A DNA stretch of 64,000 bases from Photorhabdus luminescens subsp. luminescens (GTDB taxonomy: Bacteria > Pseudomonadota > Gammaproteobacteria > Enterobacterales > Enterobacteriaceae): positions 372,001-436,000 of the forward strand of contig NZ_JXSK01000004.1 in assembly GCF_001083805.1 (NCBI RefSeq), read 5' to 3'. Within the stretch, counting starts at the first letter, position 1, and each line of letters starts with the position of its first letter. Position numbers and translations under genes: made by a program. Of this stretch, positions 28,686-39,400 are shown in pieces. The notes under the pieces are model-generated. The model was not told the DNA's origin. It did no database searches and was given only the letters and a program-made list of their open reading frames with translations.

Positions 28686-29930
28686 TCAAATCGCCAAATT
28701 ACCCCCATTCTTGAAATAAGCTTTGATACCCGCAAAAATCGACTCTGCGATCTGCTGCTGGAAGCGCGCAGTTTTCAGTTTTCTTTCCTCCTCCAGATTA
28801 CTAATAAACGCAGTCTCTACCAGAATCGAAGGAATATCCGGCGCTTTCAGTACCGCAAATCCAGCCTGATCCACCTGATTTTTATGCAGTTTATTCACTT
28901 TTCCCATGCGTTTGAGCACTTCATTGCCAAATTTAAGGCTGTCATTGATTGTCGCAGTTTGTAACAAATCAAACATCGTATGATCCAGATATTTATCACC
29001 GCTTTTACTTACCCCGCCAATCTGGTCAGCTTCATTCTGCGTCTGGGCTAAAAAACGTGCGGTATTACTGGTTGCACCTTTAGTCGAGAGTGCGAAAACC
29101 GAAGAACCACGGGCAACTCGGTTAGTAACGGCATCAGCATGAATAGAAACGAATAGATCAGCCCGCATCTTACGCGCTTTTGCCACCCGGACTTTTAGCG
29201 GGATAAACACATCTTCATTACGGGTCATATAAACTTTCATCCCCGGTTCACGCTGAATAAGCGTTTTCAATCGACGAGCAATTTGCAGAACAATATCTTT
29301 TTCGCGGGTCTTATATTTGCCAATAGCCCCAGGATCTTCCCCGCCATGCCCTGGATCAAGCATGATAACGATTGGCCGGTCTTTACCTGCCTTGCCTGAC
29401 TTTGGTCTTTCCACTGGCAGATCTTCTGCCAAATGACCTTTATTGTACTCTTCAAGCAGAGCAAGTAATGGATCATCATCCGTATTCGTTCCCGCTACAG
29501 GATAAATATCCAACACCAGACGATGTTTAAATTTCGCCACTGGTTTCAACGTAAACATATGTGGGCTGACCGATTGCTTAACTTCGAACACCAAGCGAAC
29601 GGTTTTAGGATTAAACTGCCCTACCCTGACCAGCTTAAGGTAAGGGTCGCGGGATTGAATCTGCTCCCCCATCCCGCTTAGACTATGATTCAGTTGCACA
29701 CCTTCAAGATCAACCACAATTCTATTTGGATTTTTCAGCGCAAACTGGCGATATTTGAGTGGAATATTGGATTCAAGCGTTACACGGGTATAACTGGATG
29801 CCGGCCAAATACGTACTGCGATAATTTTTGCTGGCGCTGCGTAACCCACCTGGCTAACACTAAGTAACCACATCGCTGCGGCTCCCTGCAACAAACGACG
29901 TCGTGACAGATTATGATCTGAATGACTCAT
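28686..29930 (-). CDS. amiC: N-acetylmuramoyl-L-alanine amidase AmiC
   Basis: AmiC splits septal peptidoglycan in the periplasm so that daughter cells separate; it is activated by NlpD. The protein starts with a twin-arginine signal ([15 protein letters not shown]) cleaved near YAA, followed by an AMIN domain (about 35-150) that targets the septum and an Amidase_3 catalytic domain (about 185-405) with the zinc-binding [13 protein letters not shown] motif and VETAFISN near the end. 414 residues, as expected. Located between metZWV and argA as in E. coli. Confidence 0.96.
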   Translation of the reverse strand: MSHSDHNLSRRRLLQGAAAMWLLSVSQVGYAAPAKIIAVRIWPASSYTRVTLESNIPLKYRQFALKNPNRIVVDLEGVQLNHSLSGMGEQIQSRDPYLKLVRVGQFNPKTVRLVFEVKQSVSPHMFTLKPVAKFKHRLVLDIYPVAGTNTDDDPLLALLEEYNKGHLAEDLPVERPKSGKAGKDRPIVIMLDPGHGGEDPGAIGKYKTREKDIVLQIARRLKTLIQREPGMKVYMTRNEDVFIPLKVRVAKARKMRADLFVSIHADAVTNRVARGSSVFALSTKGATSNTARFLAQTQNEADQIGGVSKSGDKYLDHTMFDLLQTATINDSLKFGNEVLKRMGKVNKLHKNQVDQAGFAVLKAPDIPSILVETAFISNLEEERKLKTARFQQQIAESIFAGIKAYFKNGGNLAI

Positions 29931-30123
29931 CTACTTAATATTCCATTCATAAAATACAAACATTCAGGGTGATATTCACCAAAGAAACGATCAAATGAAA
30001 AACTTTAACCAATCAGCATTATGCTGTCATCAATAAACAGCATTTTATATTTTGCAAATTATTAACGTCTACAGGTACATGAAAATGTTTTTATCTGAAT
30101 TGCCTCTTGCCATTTTCTCTCAA

Positions 30124-30162
30124 AAGGAATAAAAAAGCATTAATTACGAATAAAAATTCAAT
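30124..30162. promoter_or_regulatory. Paired ArgR operator boxes upstream of argA
   Basis: Two 18-bp sequences, 30124-30141 and 30145-30162, resemble the ARG box consensus WNTGAATWWWWATTCANW; the second differs at one core base (CGAATAAAAATTCA). They are separated by 3 bp, the spacing typical of ArgR operators, and end 13 bp before the argA ATG, so arginine-bound ArgR should repress argA. Confidence 0.75.
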
Positions 30163-30174
30163 CGAGAGTCTGTT

Positions 30175-31509
30175 ATGAAAGAACGCAGCACCGAATTAGT
30201 TGAAGGATTTCGTCATTCTGTTCCGTACATCAATGCACACCGTGGTAAAACTTTTGTCATTATGCTTGGTGGAGAAGCTATTGCTCACGAAAATTTCTCT
30301 AATATCATCAACGACATAGGATTACTGCATAGCTTGGGCATTCGCCTGGTGGTCGTTTATGGCGCCAGACCTCAAATTGAACAAAACCTTGCAGATCATC
30401 ATTACCAACCTGTTTACCACAAACACACCCGTGTTACCGATAATAAAACATTAGAATTAGTCAAACAATCTGCTGGTTTGCTGCAACTGGATATCACCGC
30501 ACGCCTTTCTATGAATTTGAATAATACACCGTTACAAGGCGCCAATATTAATGTCGTTAGCGGTAACTTTATAATTGCTCAACCGCTTGGTGTTGATGAT
30601 GGTGTGGATTATTGCCACAGCGGAAAAATTCGCCGTATTGATGAGGACGCTATAAATCGTCAATTAGACAATGGCGCAATCGTACTAGTTGGCCCTGTTG
30701 CAGTTTCTGTCACTGGAGAGAGTTTTAATTTGCCATTTGAAGATGTTGCTACCCAATTAGCTATCAAACTACAGGCTGAAAAACTAATTGGTTTCTGTTC
30801 TACTCAAGGTGTACAAGACAAAGACGGAAAAATTCTATCAGAAGTTTTTCTTAACCAAGCACCGGAGCTGATTAAAGAGCTCGAAGTTAAAGGTGACTAC
30901 TATTCAGGTACAGTCCGTTTTTTACGGAGTGCGGTAAGAGCTTGCCGTAGTGGCGTTCGTCGCAGCCATTTATTGAGTTATCAGGCAGATGGTTCTCTAC
31001 TGCAAGAATTATTCTCCCGTGATGGTATTGGCACCCAAATAGTAATGGAAAGCGCAGAACAAATACGCCGGGCTAATATCAATGATATTGGTGGTATTCT
31101 GGAACTCATTCGCCCACTGGAACAACAAGGTATTCTGGTTCGTCGTTCAAGAGAACAACTTGAGAGAGAAATTGATAAATTCATCATTATCGAACGCGAC
31201 AACCTGACTATCGCCTGTGCTGCGCTCTACCCTTACCCTGAGGAGAAAATTGGCGAAATGGCTTGTTTAGCCGTTCACCCTAAATATCGCAGCTCTTTAA
31301 GAGGTGAAGTATTACTGAATCGCATTGCAGAACACTCCAAACAGTTCGGACTGGAAAAACTGTTTGTCCTGACTACCCGCAGCATTCATTGGTTCCAGGA
31401 ACGAGGTTTTGAGCCAGCAGAACTCTCAATGCTACCGATTCAGAAACAAGTGCTATACAACTATCAGCGCCGTTCTAAGATTCTTATGCTGAATTTGAAA
31501 GAGAATTAA
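30175..31509 (+). CDS. argA: Amino-acid N-acetyltransferase (N-acetylglutamate synthase) ArgA
   Basis: ArgA makes N-acetylglutamate, the first step of arginine synthesis, and is inhibited by arginine. An N-terminal amino-acid-kinase-like domain (about 15-280, [12 protein letters not shown]) carries the regulatory function and a C-terminal GNAT domain (about 296-435, [18 protein letters not shown]) the acetyltransferase activity. 444 residues, one more than in E. coli. Two ArgR boxes lie just upstream. In E. coli recD follows; here about 3.1 kb of accessory DNA intervenes. Confidence 0.96.
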   Translation: MKERSTELVEGFRHSVPYINAHRGKTFVIMLGGEAIAHENFSNIINDIGLLHSLGIRLVVVYGARPQIEQNLADHHYQPVYHKHTRVTDNKTLELVKQSAGLLQLDITARLSMNLNNTPLQGANINVVSGNFIIAQPLGVDDGVDYCHSGKIRRIDEDAINRQLDNGAIVLVGPVAVSVTGESFNLPFEDVATQLAIKLQAEKLIGFCSTQGVQDKDGKILSEVFLNQAPELIKELEVKGDYYSGTVRFLRSAVRACRSGVRRSHLLSYQADGSLLQELFSRDGIGTQIVMESAEQIRRANINDIGGILELIRPLEQQGILVRRSREQLEREIDKFIIIERDNLTIACAALYPYPEEKIGEMACLAVHPKYRSSLRGEVLLNRIAEHSKQFGLEKLFVLTTRSIHWFQERGFEPAELSMLPIQKQVLYNYQRRSKILMLNLKEN

Positions 31510-32244
31510 CTCTACGATGAAATGAAAACTTTCATTTCTCCCATAGAATTTTTTACATAATTAGAAAGCATGAACTATGGTGTAATAAGGATACAAAGAA
31601 CATGGATATACAGCATGTTTTTCGTTACAAGATTTATACAACATAAGAAGTGATTTATATTAGGAAACTCTGCTATAACACAAAAACTACTAAAAGTTTT
31701 AGAAAGCACCAAACTCATTGGTAAAAAGGAACTAGAAAATTTATCTAGTTCCTCAGAGAGGATCTAAACAACATCAAAACCTGTATCTTGAAGACATGGA
31801 GTCATGTAAAACTGTTATAGCCTGCTATTTCCAAAGGTGTTGAAAACATTCATAATATAATTCTGCATCACATTAAGAAACCATTACAACGTAGTTATAT
31901 TATCAAGGATAAATCTCTAGCCGTGAACTATAATCATATCAAATTCTAATGCTAAATTAGCACCACTCATTCCTTTTTCGAACATTTAAACCCTAAGTAT
32001 AGCAACCTCAACAGGCTATTTTCAGCATACCCTCGCGTTCACTACACAATTATGTGCCTAACATTGTGTGGTTGTTCTGCTCATATTCATCGCCTCACAA
32101 GTTCAGGTTATGGTGTAATCTCTGACAAGTACCAAATTGGCAACTTCATATTTGAATCCAGTAGAAAAAGAGCATTTACCTTTTATTGAGCACCTTATCT
32201 ATAATTACTAGAGTTTAGCATCCTCAATTATGTATCCAAGAACA
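31510..32244. other. Gene-free accessory DNA after argA
   Basis: About 735 bp with no credible ORF. A 9-bp stem with a 2-nt loop (31519-31538, GAAATGAAA/TTTCATTTC) right after argA might help termination. Further on is a strong reverse-strand terminator (31723-31752). Between 31760 and 32240 I see no recognisable remnant. Confidence 0.55.
31723..31752 (-). terminator. Reverse-strand terminator in the argA-recD patch
   Basis: On the reverse strand GGAACTAGA (31752-31744) pairs with TCTAGTTCC (31736-31728) and is followed by TTTTT. The nearest reverse-strand gene, at 32245-32724, ends about 490 bp upstream of it. Confidence 0.75.
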
Positions 32245-32724
32245 TTAAACCACAACAGGGATAACCTCATCAGGAACCATCTCTTCTATTAATGGTTCTG
32301 AAATAGAAAATATGACTTCTGCAGGAGAAACCTTCATTATTTTAGAATCAGAATGTACCCTAGACTTAGCTACTTTGGGGTTATCCCCAAATAGAGGAAT
32401 TCCTTTATACCATGTCAGCCGAAGAATACCACTTTTGGATATTTTGGTTGATGTAGTCATGCTATATCCTCCCAGAGAATCTTGTGGCATGACTTTTAAT
32501 CTCCATGTTTTTCCATCGGGAGAAAAACCAATATCAATTTTATCACCTCGTTTTAATCTAGCCCGAGTAACAATATCTTCAGAGATTCTAATAGTCATAA
32601 CTCTAGACGGTGTTTCCCTTTCATAGTAATAAACTTGTGTAATCGTAATCCCACTGACTACTGAGGAACGTCCGCTTCTTTTTGCTCTTCTTTTTGCAAC
32701 ATCACTAACAGATATGAATTCCAT
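32245..32724 (-). CDS. Hypothetical protein, possible AbrB-like middle segment
   Basis: I do not recognise this 159-residue protein. It is rich in predicted beta strands and basic in its first third (KRRAKRSGRSS). The segment VMTIRISEDIVTRARLKRGDKIDIGF (about 42-67) resembles the swapped-hairpin AbrB/MazE fold used by antitoxins and transition-state regulators, but the resemblance is only by eye. The C-terminal third is acidic. A weak ribosome site precedes the ATG. It lies alone in the accessory patch between argA and recD, next to insertion sequences, so it was probably acquired and may be a leftover of a larger element. Confidence 0.6.
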   Translation of the reverse strand: MEFISVSDVAKRRAKRSGRSSVVSGITITQVYYYERETPSRVMTIRISEDIVTRARLKRGDKIDIGFSPDGKTWRLKVMPQDSLGGYSMTTSTKISKSGILRLTWYKGIPLFGDNPKVAKSRVHSDSKIMKVSPAEVIFSISEPLIEEMVPDEVIPVVV

Positions 32725-33318
32725 ATATTCACCAAAGATTAAGATAGGGTTTTCAAGAAAAATATATCAACAAATTTTGGTTATCAACAAAAAGCATTAA
32801 AAAAATTAACACATTAGAAAATATGAATAAAATAACACCCAAATAGAATTTATAAGAGATAATTCAGGATTAACAGAGAGCGCACATAACGCATGAAACA
32901 ACTACAACAAAACTACCTTTTATAGACAACGTACGTAAAAAGCATAATATAAAACATTAATTGGCATTTGCGCAGAATAACAAATTATTTTAACAAAACA
33001 AAATAACACACTAACTAAAATTAAAATATGACAATAGCCATTTAAGCCAATATTTTTCATTTAAATTTCGCATAAACCTCAAATTAATAGGATCTACAAC
33101 CATTCCCATAAAATGATTTTATATGAGTTTCATTGGATGACAACTTATAAGAAAACCATATAGTGTTCTTGAAAGCCTTCAAGCCAATCTAGACATCTAG
33201 TTATAACATAACAATAATGAGCAAATTCATCAGGATAAATAGTGTTGCGGGCGTACACTGACAAACAAATTATTTGATGGGAAATAAACCTGGTCAAAAA
33301 GAATCTGAAACGAACTTA
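32725..33318. other. AT-rich spacer before the IS element
   Basis: About 590 bp, very AT-rich, without a plausible ORF, RNA gene or repeat that I can recognise. It ends with the TTA (33316-33318) that forms one target-site copy of the adjacent insertion sequence. Confidence 0.6.
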
Positions 33319-33862
33319 GAGCCCATCCCAATAGGATTTTATTCCAAACGATAATCCCGCAGGCAAAATGTAACATAGCTTCATAGTTTTCAACCTTCTT
33401 TTCCCATCGGGTCAGGATCCGACGAAAGCGATTCATCCAGCTATGAGTCCTCTCGACAACCCATCTTTGAGCTTTCAAGCCTGTATTTTGGCAGGCATCT
33501 GATTCTTCCTTGCGAGACTGGATGTACGGCTCGTAATGCCGACTTTGTAGATAGCTTTTCAGCCATTCAGCATCCTATCCCTTATCCAGACACAGCCTGA
33601 CCTTTTTACCCGGCTTGCCTGTCTGAAGCGCATCAAGCGTCTCTGCAACCAGTTTGAGATCGTGAGTGTTTGCGGCGCCAACAACGAGTGAAAGAGGAAG
33701 CCCGCTAGCCTCTGTTATGAGGCTGCATTTTACGCCTTGTTTCCCTCTGTCTGTGGGGTTACGGCCTGTTTTTTTGCCCCCGCTAACGGGGATTTGGTCA
33801 GGCAGCCATCCAGCGATAACCACGACCAGTCGATGAGCGCGAGGGGCTCGCAGGCCAGCCAA
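33230..33862 (-). pseudogene. IS5-family transposase OrfB, interrupted by an amber codon
   Basis: The downstream transposase frame. It continues the DDE core after the A7 slippage site (KKTGRNPTDRGKQG, LVVGAANTHDLKL) and reads CLDKG-stop-DAEWLKSYL at 33577-33575, where related transposases have a tyrosine; one base (TAT to TAG) explains the break. After it the same frame resumes for the rest of the protein, including AQRWVVERTHSWMNRFRRIL with the conserved terminal E region. The frame then runs through the terminal repeat into flanking DNA, ending at 33230. Read-through or suppression would be needed for a full transposase. Confidence 0.85.
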
Positions 33863-34190
33863 CCGTTCTGCCAGAAGCGTTCAAAAACGCCGGCGTCACG
33901 CCATTCCTGAAAACGCCGGTGAGCCGAACTGGACGAGCAGATTTCTGTTGCATTCAGGGCGTTCCATTGGCAGCCCATTCTGAGCACAAAGAAGATGGCA
34001 TCCATAGCGGCGCGGTTATCAACACGTTTGCGGTGTGTCCCTGGCGGATGCTGAGTTTTATGCTCGGGGATAAGTGGCCTCATTTTTTCCCAAAGCTCAT
34101 CATTGAACCGCCATTTGTTGTTTGTCATACTCGCTATACCTTCAGAAATTATCCGTTCTAGAATATAACAATTCCTTTTGGGATAGGTTC
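33319..34190 (-). mobile_element. IS5-family insertion sequence (IS1031/IS427-like), 872 bp
   Basis: Bounded by imperfect terminal inverted repeats, GAGCCCATCCCAATAGGA at 33319 and the reverse complement GAACCTATCCCAAAAGGA ending at 34190. A 3-bp TTA repeat flanks it (33316-33318 and 34191-34193), the kind of target duplication expected for the IS1031/IS427 subgroup. It encodes two overlapping transposase frames on the reverse strand joined through an A7 run. A stop codon inside the second frame means this copy probably cannot move on its own. Confidence 0.9.
33730..34128 (-). CDS. IS5-family transposase OrfA
   Basis: The 132-residue upstream frame of the insertion sequence. It has the N-terminal IS5-type segment (ELWEKMRPLIPEHK, RMGCQWNAL, HRRFQEWRDAGVFERFW) that precedes the DDE catalytic core, and the first acidic residue region LIDWSWLSLDGC. 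A run of seven A on the coding strand (33769-33775) near its end is the likely -1 frameshift or slippage site into OrfB. The frame itself looks intact. Confidence 0.88.
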   Translation of the reverse strand: MTNNKWRFNDELWEKMRPLIPEHKTQHPPGTHRKRVDNRAAMDAIFFVLRMGCQWNALNATEICSSSSAHRRFQEWRDAGVFERFWQNGWLACEPLALIDWSWLSLDGCLTKSPLAGAKKQAVTPQTEGNKA

Positions 34191-34290
34191 TTAATTGTAT
34201 TAGAGTAATTACCGAGGTAGATGTAAAAACAATTGTTAACTATCTAATCTAGTACAGCTAATCCTCCAGAGATATCCGTTTAGATTAATT

Positions 34291-34650
34291 AACCTGAACT
34301 CTGGATAAAAAAATGGAACTAAGTGCCTGTTCCAAGATCAAAATTTCCGACCAAGAAAAAAACGATCTTATTAGGAACAGGCATGGATAAACTAGTTGAA
34401 CTCTTCTGTGATGTCGATGATTTTTGCCGTGTATTCATTCCACTCTGGGAACAACAGGGTATCGAGGAAGGACATCGTCAGCGCAGACGTCATGGCCGCA
34501 TGAGTGCCAGCGAGATTATGACCATTGTGATTGCTTTTCATATGTCACATTATCGCGATTTCAAAAATTTCTACTTTGGATTAGTCCGACGATACCCTCA
34601 ACAAGACTTTCCCACCCTGCTCAACTATACCCGGTTCTTAGCCGCTCTGC
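34291..34650 (+). mobile_element. Truncated IS982-type insertion sequence
   Basis: The left end seems to start near ACCTGAACTCTGGATAA (about 34291), a terminus of IS982-like elements. The transposase begins MDKLVELFCDVDDFCR at 34383 and shows the N-terminal IS982 segment (RMSASEIMTIVIAFHMSHYRDFKNFY, FPTLLNYTRF). Homology fades near 34640, where the sequence becomes the antisense of recD. About two thirds of the element, including the DDE core and right end, is missing, so it is an immobile remnant. End coordinates are estimates. Confidence 0.75.
34383..34650 (+). pseudogene. IS982 family transposase, N-terminal fragment
   Basis: About 85-90 residues of an IS982 transposase, from MDKLVELFCD to NYTRF. 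The reading frame remains open to 34769 but the rest is antisense to recD and not transposase. No catalytic residues are left. The fragment touches the recD stop codon, which lies at 34621-34623 on the opposite strand. Confidence 0.75.
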
Positions 34651-36477
34651 TAACCCGCTTCGCCTTTGAGTTGGTGTCTGGATTGCCTGACGCAATACCG
34701 CTTCATGTGCATACAGAGTCAGTTTTTCTCTGGCGCGGGTTATCGCTGTATACACCAATTCACGGCTGACAACCGGCACAAATTGCGTTGGCAATACCAA
34801 AGCTGTATGGTCAAATTCTGAACCCTGTGATTTATGTACGGTCATCACATATGCAGTTTCATGTTGTGGCAAACGACTTGGCTGGATTCCTTTAATCTGT
34901 CCATCAGGCAACTGAAAATAAGCGCGCAGTTCATGATTTTCGTCTCTGAGCATAATACCGATATCACCATTAAACAGGCCCAGTGTGCTGTCATTACGCG
35001 ATATCATGATGGGCCGGCCTGTATAACCACGGCTGAAAATCCCGACTGGGCGACGAATAAGCCCCTGACGATGCAGTAGCTGTTCTATACGCTCGTTAAG
35101 TCCACTGACGCCAAATGGACCTTCTCTAAGCGCACATAACAAACGATAGCGGTTAAATTCATCTAAAATCACTTTGGCAGGTGCCTGCTTTGCCACCAGA
35201 TGCAAGTAAGGGTGATAACCCGATACCGTTTCTGCTAGCAATCGCTGATAATCTTCATCGTCGGACAACGGGTAAAAACAGATATCCTTCAACGGTTGCT
35301 GCAAAATAGAGAGAGCTTGTCGACTCTTTCCCTGATTAACGGCCGCAGCCAATTGACCAATTCCAGAATCCACATTAAAGCGGTAACTTTTACGTAGAAG
35401 ACACAAACGATCACGAACCTCTGGGATATTTTGCTGATCGCCTGCCACTAACCGACATCCTGTCAATCTGCTTAGTTGTTGTGCCCTCGTTACGCTATAT
35501 CCCAGTTCTGCAAAACGGCAAATATCACCCAACACCGCTCCTGCTTCCACTGATGCCAATTGATCTCGGTCACCAAGCAGAACAAGTTTCGCTTTCGTAG
35601 GTAATGCATCAATCAACCTTGCCATCATGGGTAAATCCACCATTGAAGCTTCATCTACCACTAGCACATCCAAACTCAGTGGATTATCCCGATCATAGCG
35701 TAATCGCTGGCTATCAGGCTGCGCTCCTAGCAAACGATGAATCGTCTGTGCCTGATCGGGCAGGCATGCAAACTGTTTTTCCGTCAGCGGCAATTTTTTA
35801 ACCGCGCTGTTAAGAGATTCGGTCAATCTGGCAGCCGCTTTTCCAGTCGGGGCTGCCAGTTGGATAACCCGTTTTTTGTCAGGATCAAGTTTAATTAAGG
35901 CCGCCAACAGTTTAGCAACGGTGGTAGTTTTCCCGGTTCCCGGTCCACCAGAAATAACCGAAATTCTGCTAGTCACCGCGACAGCCGCTGCCACCTTTTG
36001 CCAGTCCACTATTTTCTCAGGCAGCATGAATAATTCATCTAAAACAGCTCTCAGTTGCTGTTCCTGAATATTATCGATTGGTTGATTGCCGGCAAAGAAA
36101 GCGGCCACCTGACATTCACTTTGCCACATTCTCTGCAAATAAAGCCGGTCATGGGAAAACACAATAGGCGTTGGTTGAAATCCATCACTAACCGCAGCAC
36201 AATTTTCCAGTGCTATCAGCAAACTCTGCTCATCAGGTTTTCCCGCAACCCGCCACAACTGCTCCGCAAATTCACGATGTCGCCCATCAAAAAAGTATTC
36301 TGGCGTTATCCGATTAACCGGCAGGCAAACATGCCCGGTACCTGTTTCAGCGCTCAACAACGCCATGATTAACAACAAAACAGGATCTTTATCCTCAATC
36401 AATGCATGAGCAAACTGTAAGTCCAATGAACGCAAAAGCCTGAGGTTTACTGCCTGTTGTAATAACGAAATCATCAA
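34621..36477 (-). CDS. recD: Exodeoxyribonuclease V subunit alpha RecD
   Basis: RecD is the fast 5'-3' helicase of RecBCD, which repairs double-strand breaks and degrades foreign DNA. The 618-residue protein has Walker A GGPGTGKT (177-184), the DEASMVDLPM box and the VHKSQGSEFD motif. Its last residues after RRSGLAERL (RTGYS) and its stop codon lie in IS982-derived sequence, so the tail was replaced, but total length is still near the normal 608. The start overlaps the recB stop (ATGA), which shows one operon with recB and ptrA. In E. coli argA follows directly; here the accessory patch separates them. Confidence 0.95.
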   Translation of the reverse strand: MMISLLQQAVNLRLLRSLDLQFAHALIEDKDPVLLLIMALLSAETGTGHVCLPVNRITPEYFFDGRHREFAEQLWRVAGKPDEQSLLIALENCAAVSDGFQPTPIVFSHDRLYLQRMWQSECQVAAFFAGNQPIDNIQEQQLRAVLDELFMLPEKIVDWQKVAAAVAVTSRISVISGGPGTGKTTTVAKLLAALIKLDPDKKRVIQLAAPTGKAAARLTESLNSAVKKLPLTEKQFACLPDQAQTIHRLLGAQPDSQRLRYDRDNPLSLDVLVVDEASMVDLPMMARLIDALPTKAKLVLLGDRDQLASVEAGAVLGDICRFAELGYSVTRAQQLSRLTGCRLVAGDQQNIPEVRDRLCLLRKSYRFNVDSGIGQLAAAVNQGKSRQALSILQQPLKDICFYPLSDDEDYQRLLAETVSGYHPYLHLVAKQAPAKVILDEFNRYRLLCALREGPFGVSGLNERIEQLLHRQGLIRRPVGIFSRGYTGRPIMISRNDSTLGLFNGDIGIMLRDENHELRAYFQLPDGQIKGIQPSRLPQHETAYVMTVHKSQGSEFDHTALVLPTQFVPVVSRELVYTAITRAREKLTLYAHEAVLRQAIQTPTQRRSGLAERLRTGYS

Positions 36478-39400
36478 TTTTTCTCTTTCTCAGACTGTTC
36501 ATTGCCACTGAAAAGCAGATCCAAAGCATCAACAAATTCAGCCGATGGCTGACAATTGAAAATCCCATTCCCCGGCTGTTGTTTATCTATCCCCCTCAGA
36601 AACAGATAAATCACGCCGCCGAAATGTTGTTGATAATCATAATTAGCCAGCCTGTGACGTAAGTAACGATGCAATGCCAGTGTATAAAGCTGATATTGCA
36701 GGTCATAACGATGCTCAATCATGGCAGTTTCCATTGCTTGACGAGTATAAAACTGGCTCTCCTCTCCCAACCAGTTTGATTTGTAATCCAGCACGTAGAA
36801 TCTGCCTTGCCAACAGAAAACCAAATCAATAAACCCTTTCAGCATCCCTTTCACCTGCTGAAATTCCAGTTGGGGACAACGAGCAGAAATCGGATCATAA
36901 CGACGCATCAGTGTATCCAACGTCTGAGATCGCAAAAGTTGCTCAACCGGCAAATAAAACTGCATTTCATCCTGTTGATGATGCAGCGGAATTTTTGCCA
37001 ACTGCACTCCTTCATCATTCAATGGAATGGTAAAAATATCGGCCATCCATTGCTGTAATGTCCCACTCCAGCGTTCATCAAATCCGGCTGATTGCAGTTG
37101 TTCTGCCAACCATTTCTCATCAGGTCGTTGGCTGAAACTAATCTCTTCCAAAATAGCGTGTAAAAAAGTCCCCGCGGAGGCTCCCCGAGGGAATGTATGC
37201 GGTGTCATTTCAGGTTGTTCTGCTAACTGCTTTTCACCACTAGCATCAACATCAAGCTTCGGCGCAATAGACTGAACAATCACGTCGATAGATTCTTCTC
37301 CAGCAAAATAAGCGGAAGCATTGCCACGATGAACCACAGAGTTTCGTAAACCAGAATAACTGGTAATACGCCAGTCATCCTGCACTCTGCGTTTAAATTG
37401 CCTGGCCGACAGGACTAAGTCATTTTTACTGTGCGACTGCCAAGGATGACCATCAGTCTCATTAATTGATGATATGACGATGCCATCCCCACTTAATTCT
37501 TTAAGCGATGTTGCCAAAAAATCAGCATCCCCTTTCACTCCCTTTTGCAATAGGTAGCCCAGAGCGCACTGATGCAGATCAGTATCGCCGACCTTTTTCT
37601 TATTGCCTTTTATCAGCGGAGCCACGCCGACACTGCAATGGTAAACAGAACGCGTCAATGCGACATAGAGTAAACGCAAATCCTCTGCCAATCGCTCTTG
37701 CTCCGCCAGCTCAATCGTCTCGTCGTCGGGAAAGATATCGAGGCAAGCATTAAAGCTTGTACGATCATGATATATCGCCCGCTTCTGCTCCCTGAAATTA
37801 CAGATAAATGGCAACCATACCAGCGGATATTCCAACCCCTTAGATTTATGGATAGTACAAATTTGTACCAAATGACGATCACTTTCCAGCCGCATCTGCT
37901 GACTTTCAGATTGTGGATCAGGATGAGAGATTTGCTGAGCCAACCAGCGGGTGACTGCATGTTCACTGTCAAGTTGTAAAGAAATTTCCTGCAACAACTC
38001 ACCAATATGCATCACATCCGTCAAACGCCGTTCACCGTCATAACTGGCAAGCAAATTCTCAGCAATATGATGGTTGGCGATTACCGCTCGTAACATAGGT
38101 AACACACCACGGCGTTGCCAGAGACGAAAGTAGCCATCAAATTCATCAACTAACTGATCCCACCTCTTTTCATCATGATTTAGTTTGTCTATCTGTCGAG
38201 CGGTCAAACCAAACAAACCACTGGCAAGCGCACTTCTCAAAACTCGTTCTTTTTCCGGTGATAACACCGCTTGCAGCAGCCAGAGAATGTCCTTGGCTTC
38301 TGCGGTAGCAAATACACTTTCTCGGTTAGAAAGAAATACGGAAGGGATAGATAACAGGTTAAGCGCATTACGGATCAGTGTAGCTTCCTTTCTGCTACGC
38401 ACCAGAACCGTAATATCAGCCGCCGTCACAGGCCGGGCTTTCTCACTTTGATGTAACAGAGCACGTCCTTCACTACCTGCCTGCAACCAATCACGAATTT
38501 GCGCAGCACAGAGCCGTGACATCGTTTGCTCATAATCTCCGGTAGAAACACCTTCTCCTGGTTGTAACCAGAAATTCAGTGCGGCCTGCTCTTCACCATC
38601 ACAGCTAAAAGAAAGTTCTCGGTTTTTCTCTGCCGCAGAAACCTCAATAAAAGGGATCTGCTCAAACAAAAATGGATTTTCTGAACGCATAAACAGTTTG
38701 TTTACTGCCTGTACCATTGAGTAAGCAGAGCGCCAGTTTGTTTCCAGAGTATAGTGAGCACTTACCTGAGAACGGGCGCGAATATAAGTGAAAATATCTG
38801 CGCCGCGAAATGCATAAATAGCTTGTTTAGGATCGCCGATAAATAGCAATCCATTTTCAAACTGAGTGCCATAAATAGTATGAAAAATCCGGTATTGCTG
38901 TGGGTCGGTATCCTGAAATTCGTCGATCAACGCAATCGGATAGCGCCGACGGATAGTCTCAGCAAGCAAATCGCTGCCAGGGCCTTTCAGAGCATCATCA
39001 AGACGGGTAAGTAAATCATCAAACCCCATCTGACCACGTGTTAATTTTTCCTGACGGATTGACTGGCGAATCTCAGTAATAGCTCTGGAGATAATCAAAT
39101 CACGTAAAGTGAGTGGTTGCTGGTATAAATCATCTATCGCCACAAAAAGTGAATGTTCAGGAACCTCGCCCTTCTTTGTCTTTTCTGCCAATACTGACTG
39201 CCGGAATTTCTCCAACGCTTTTGGCAACAGATAATCCTCTGTAGGTACTTGAGCCCAATCCGTGACACTATTCAGCCAATTTGGTAAATGCTTACTACTG
39301 TAACTTCTTTTATCAACACCAGAACTCGCAATTAAATCGTGCAATTCTCCAGCAACTTCATTCCATTGGTATTTAACATCGCTGATCAACTGGGTAATTT

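Noticed and set aside
34650-34769. Extension of the IS982 transposase frame to 34769
   Set aside because: Beyond about 34640 the frame is the antisense strand of the conserved recD 3' region, not transposase.
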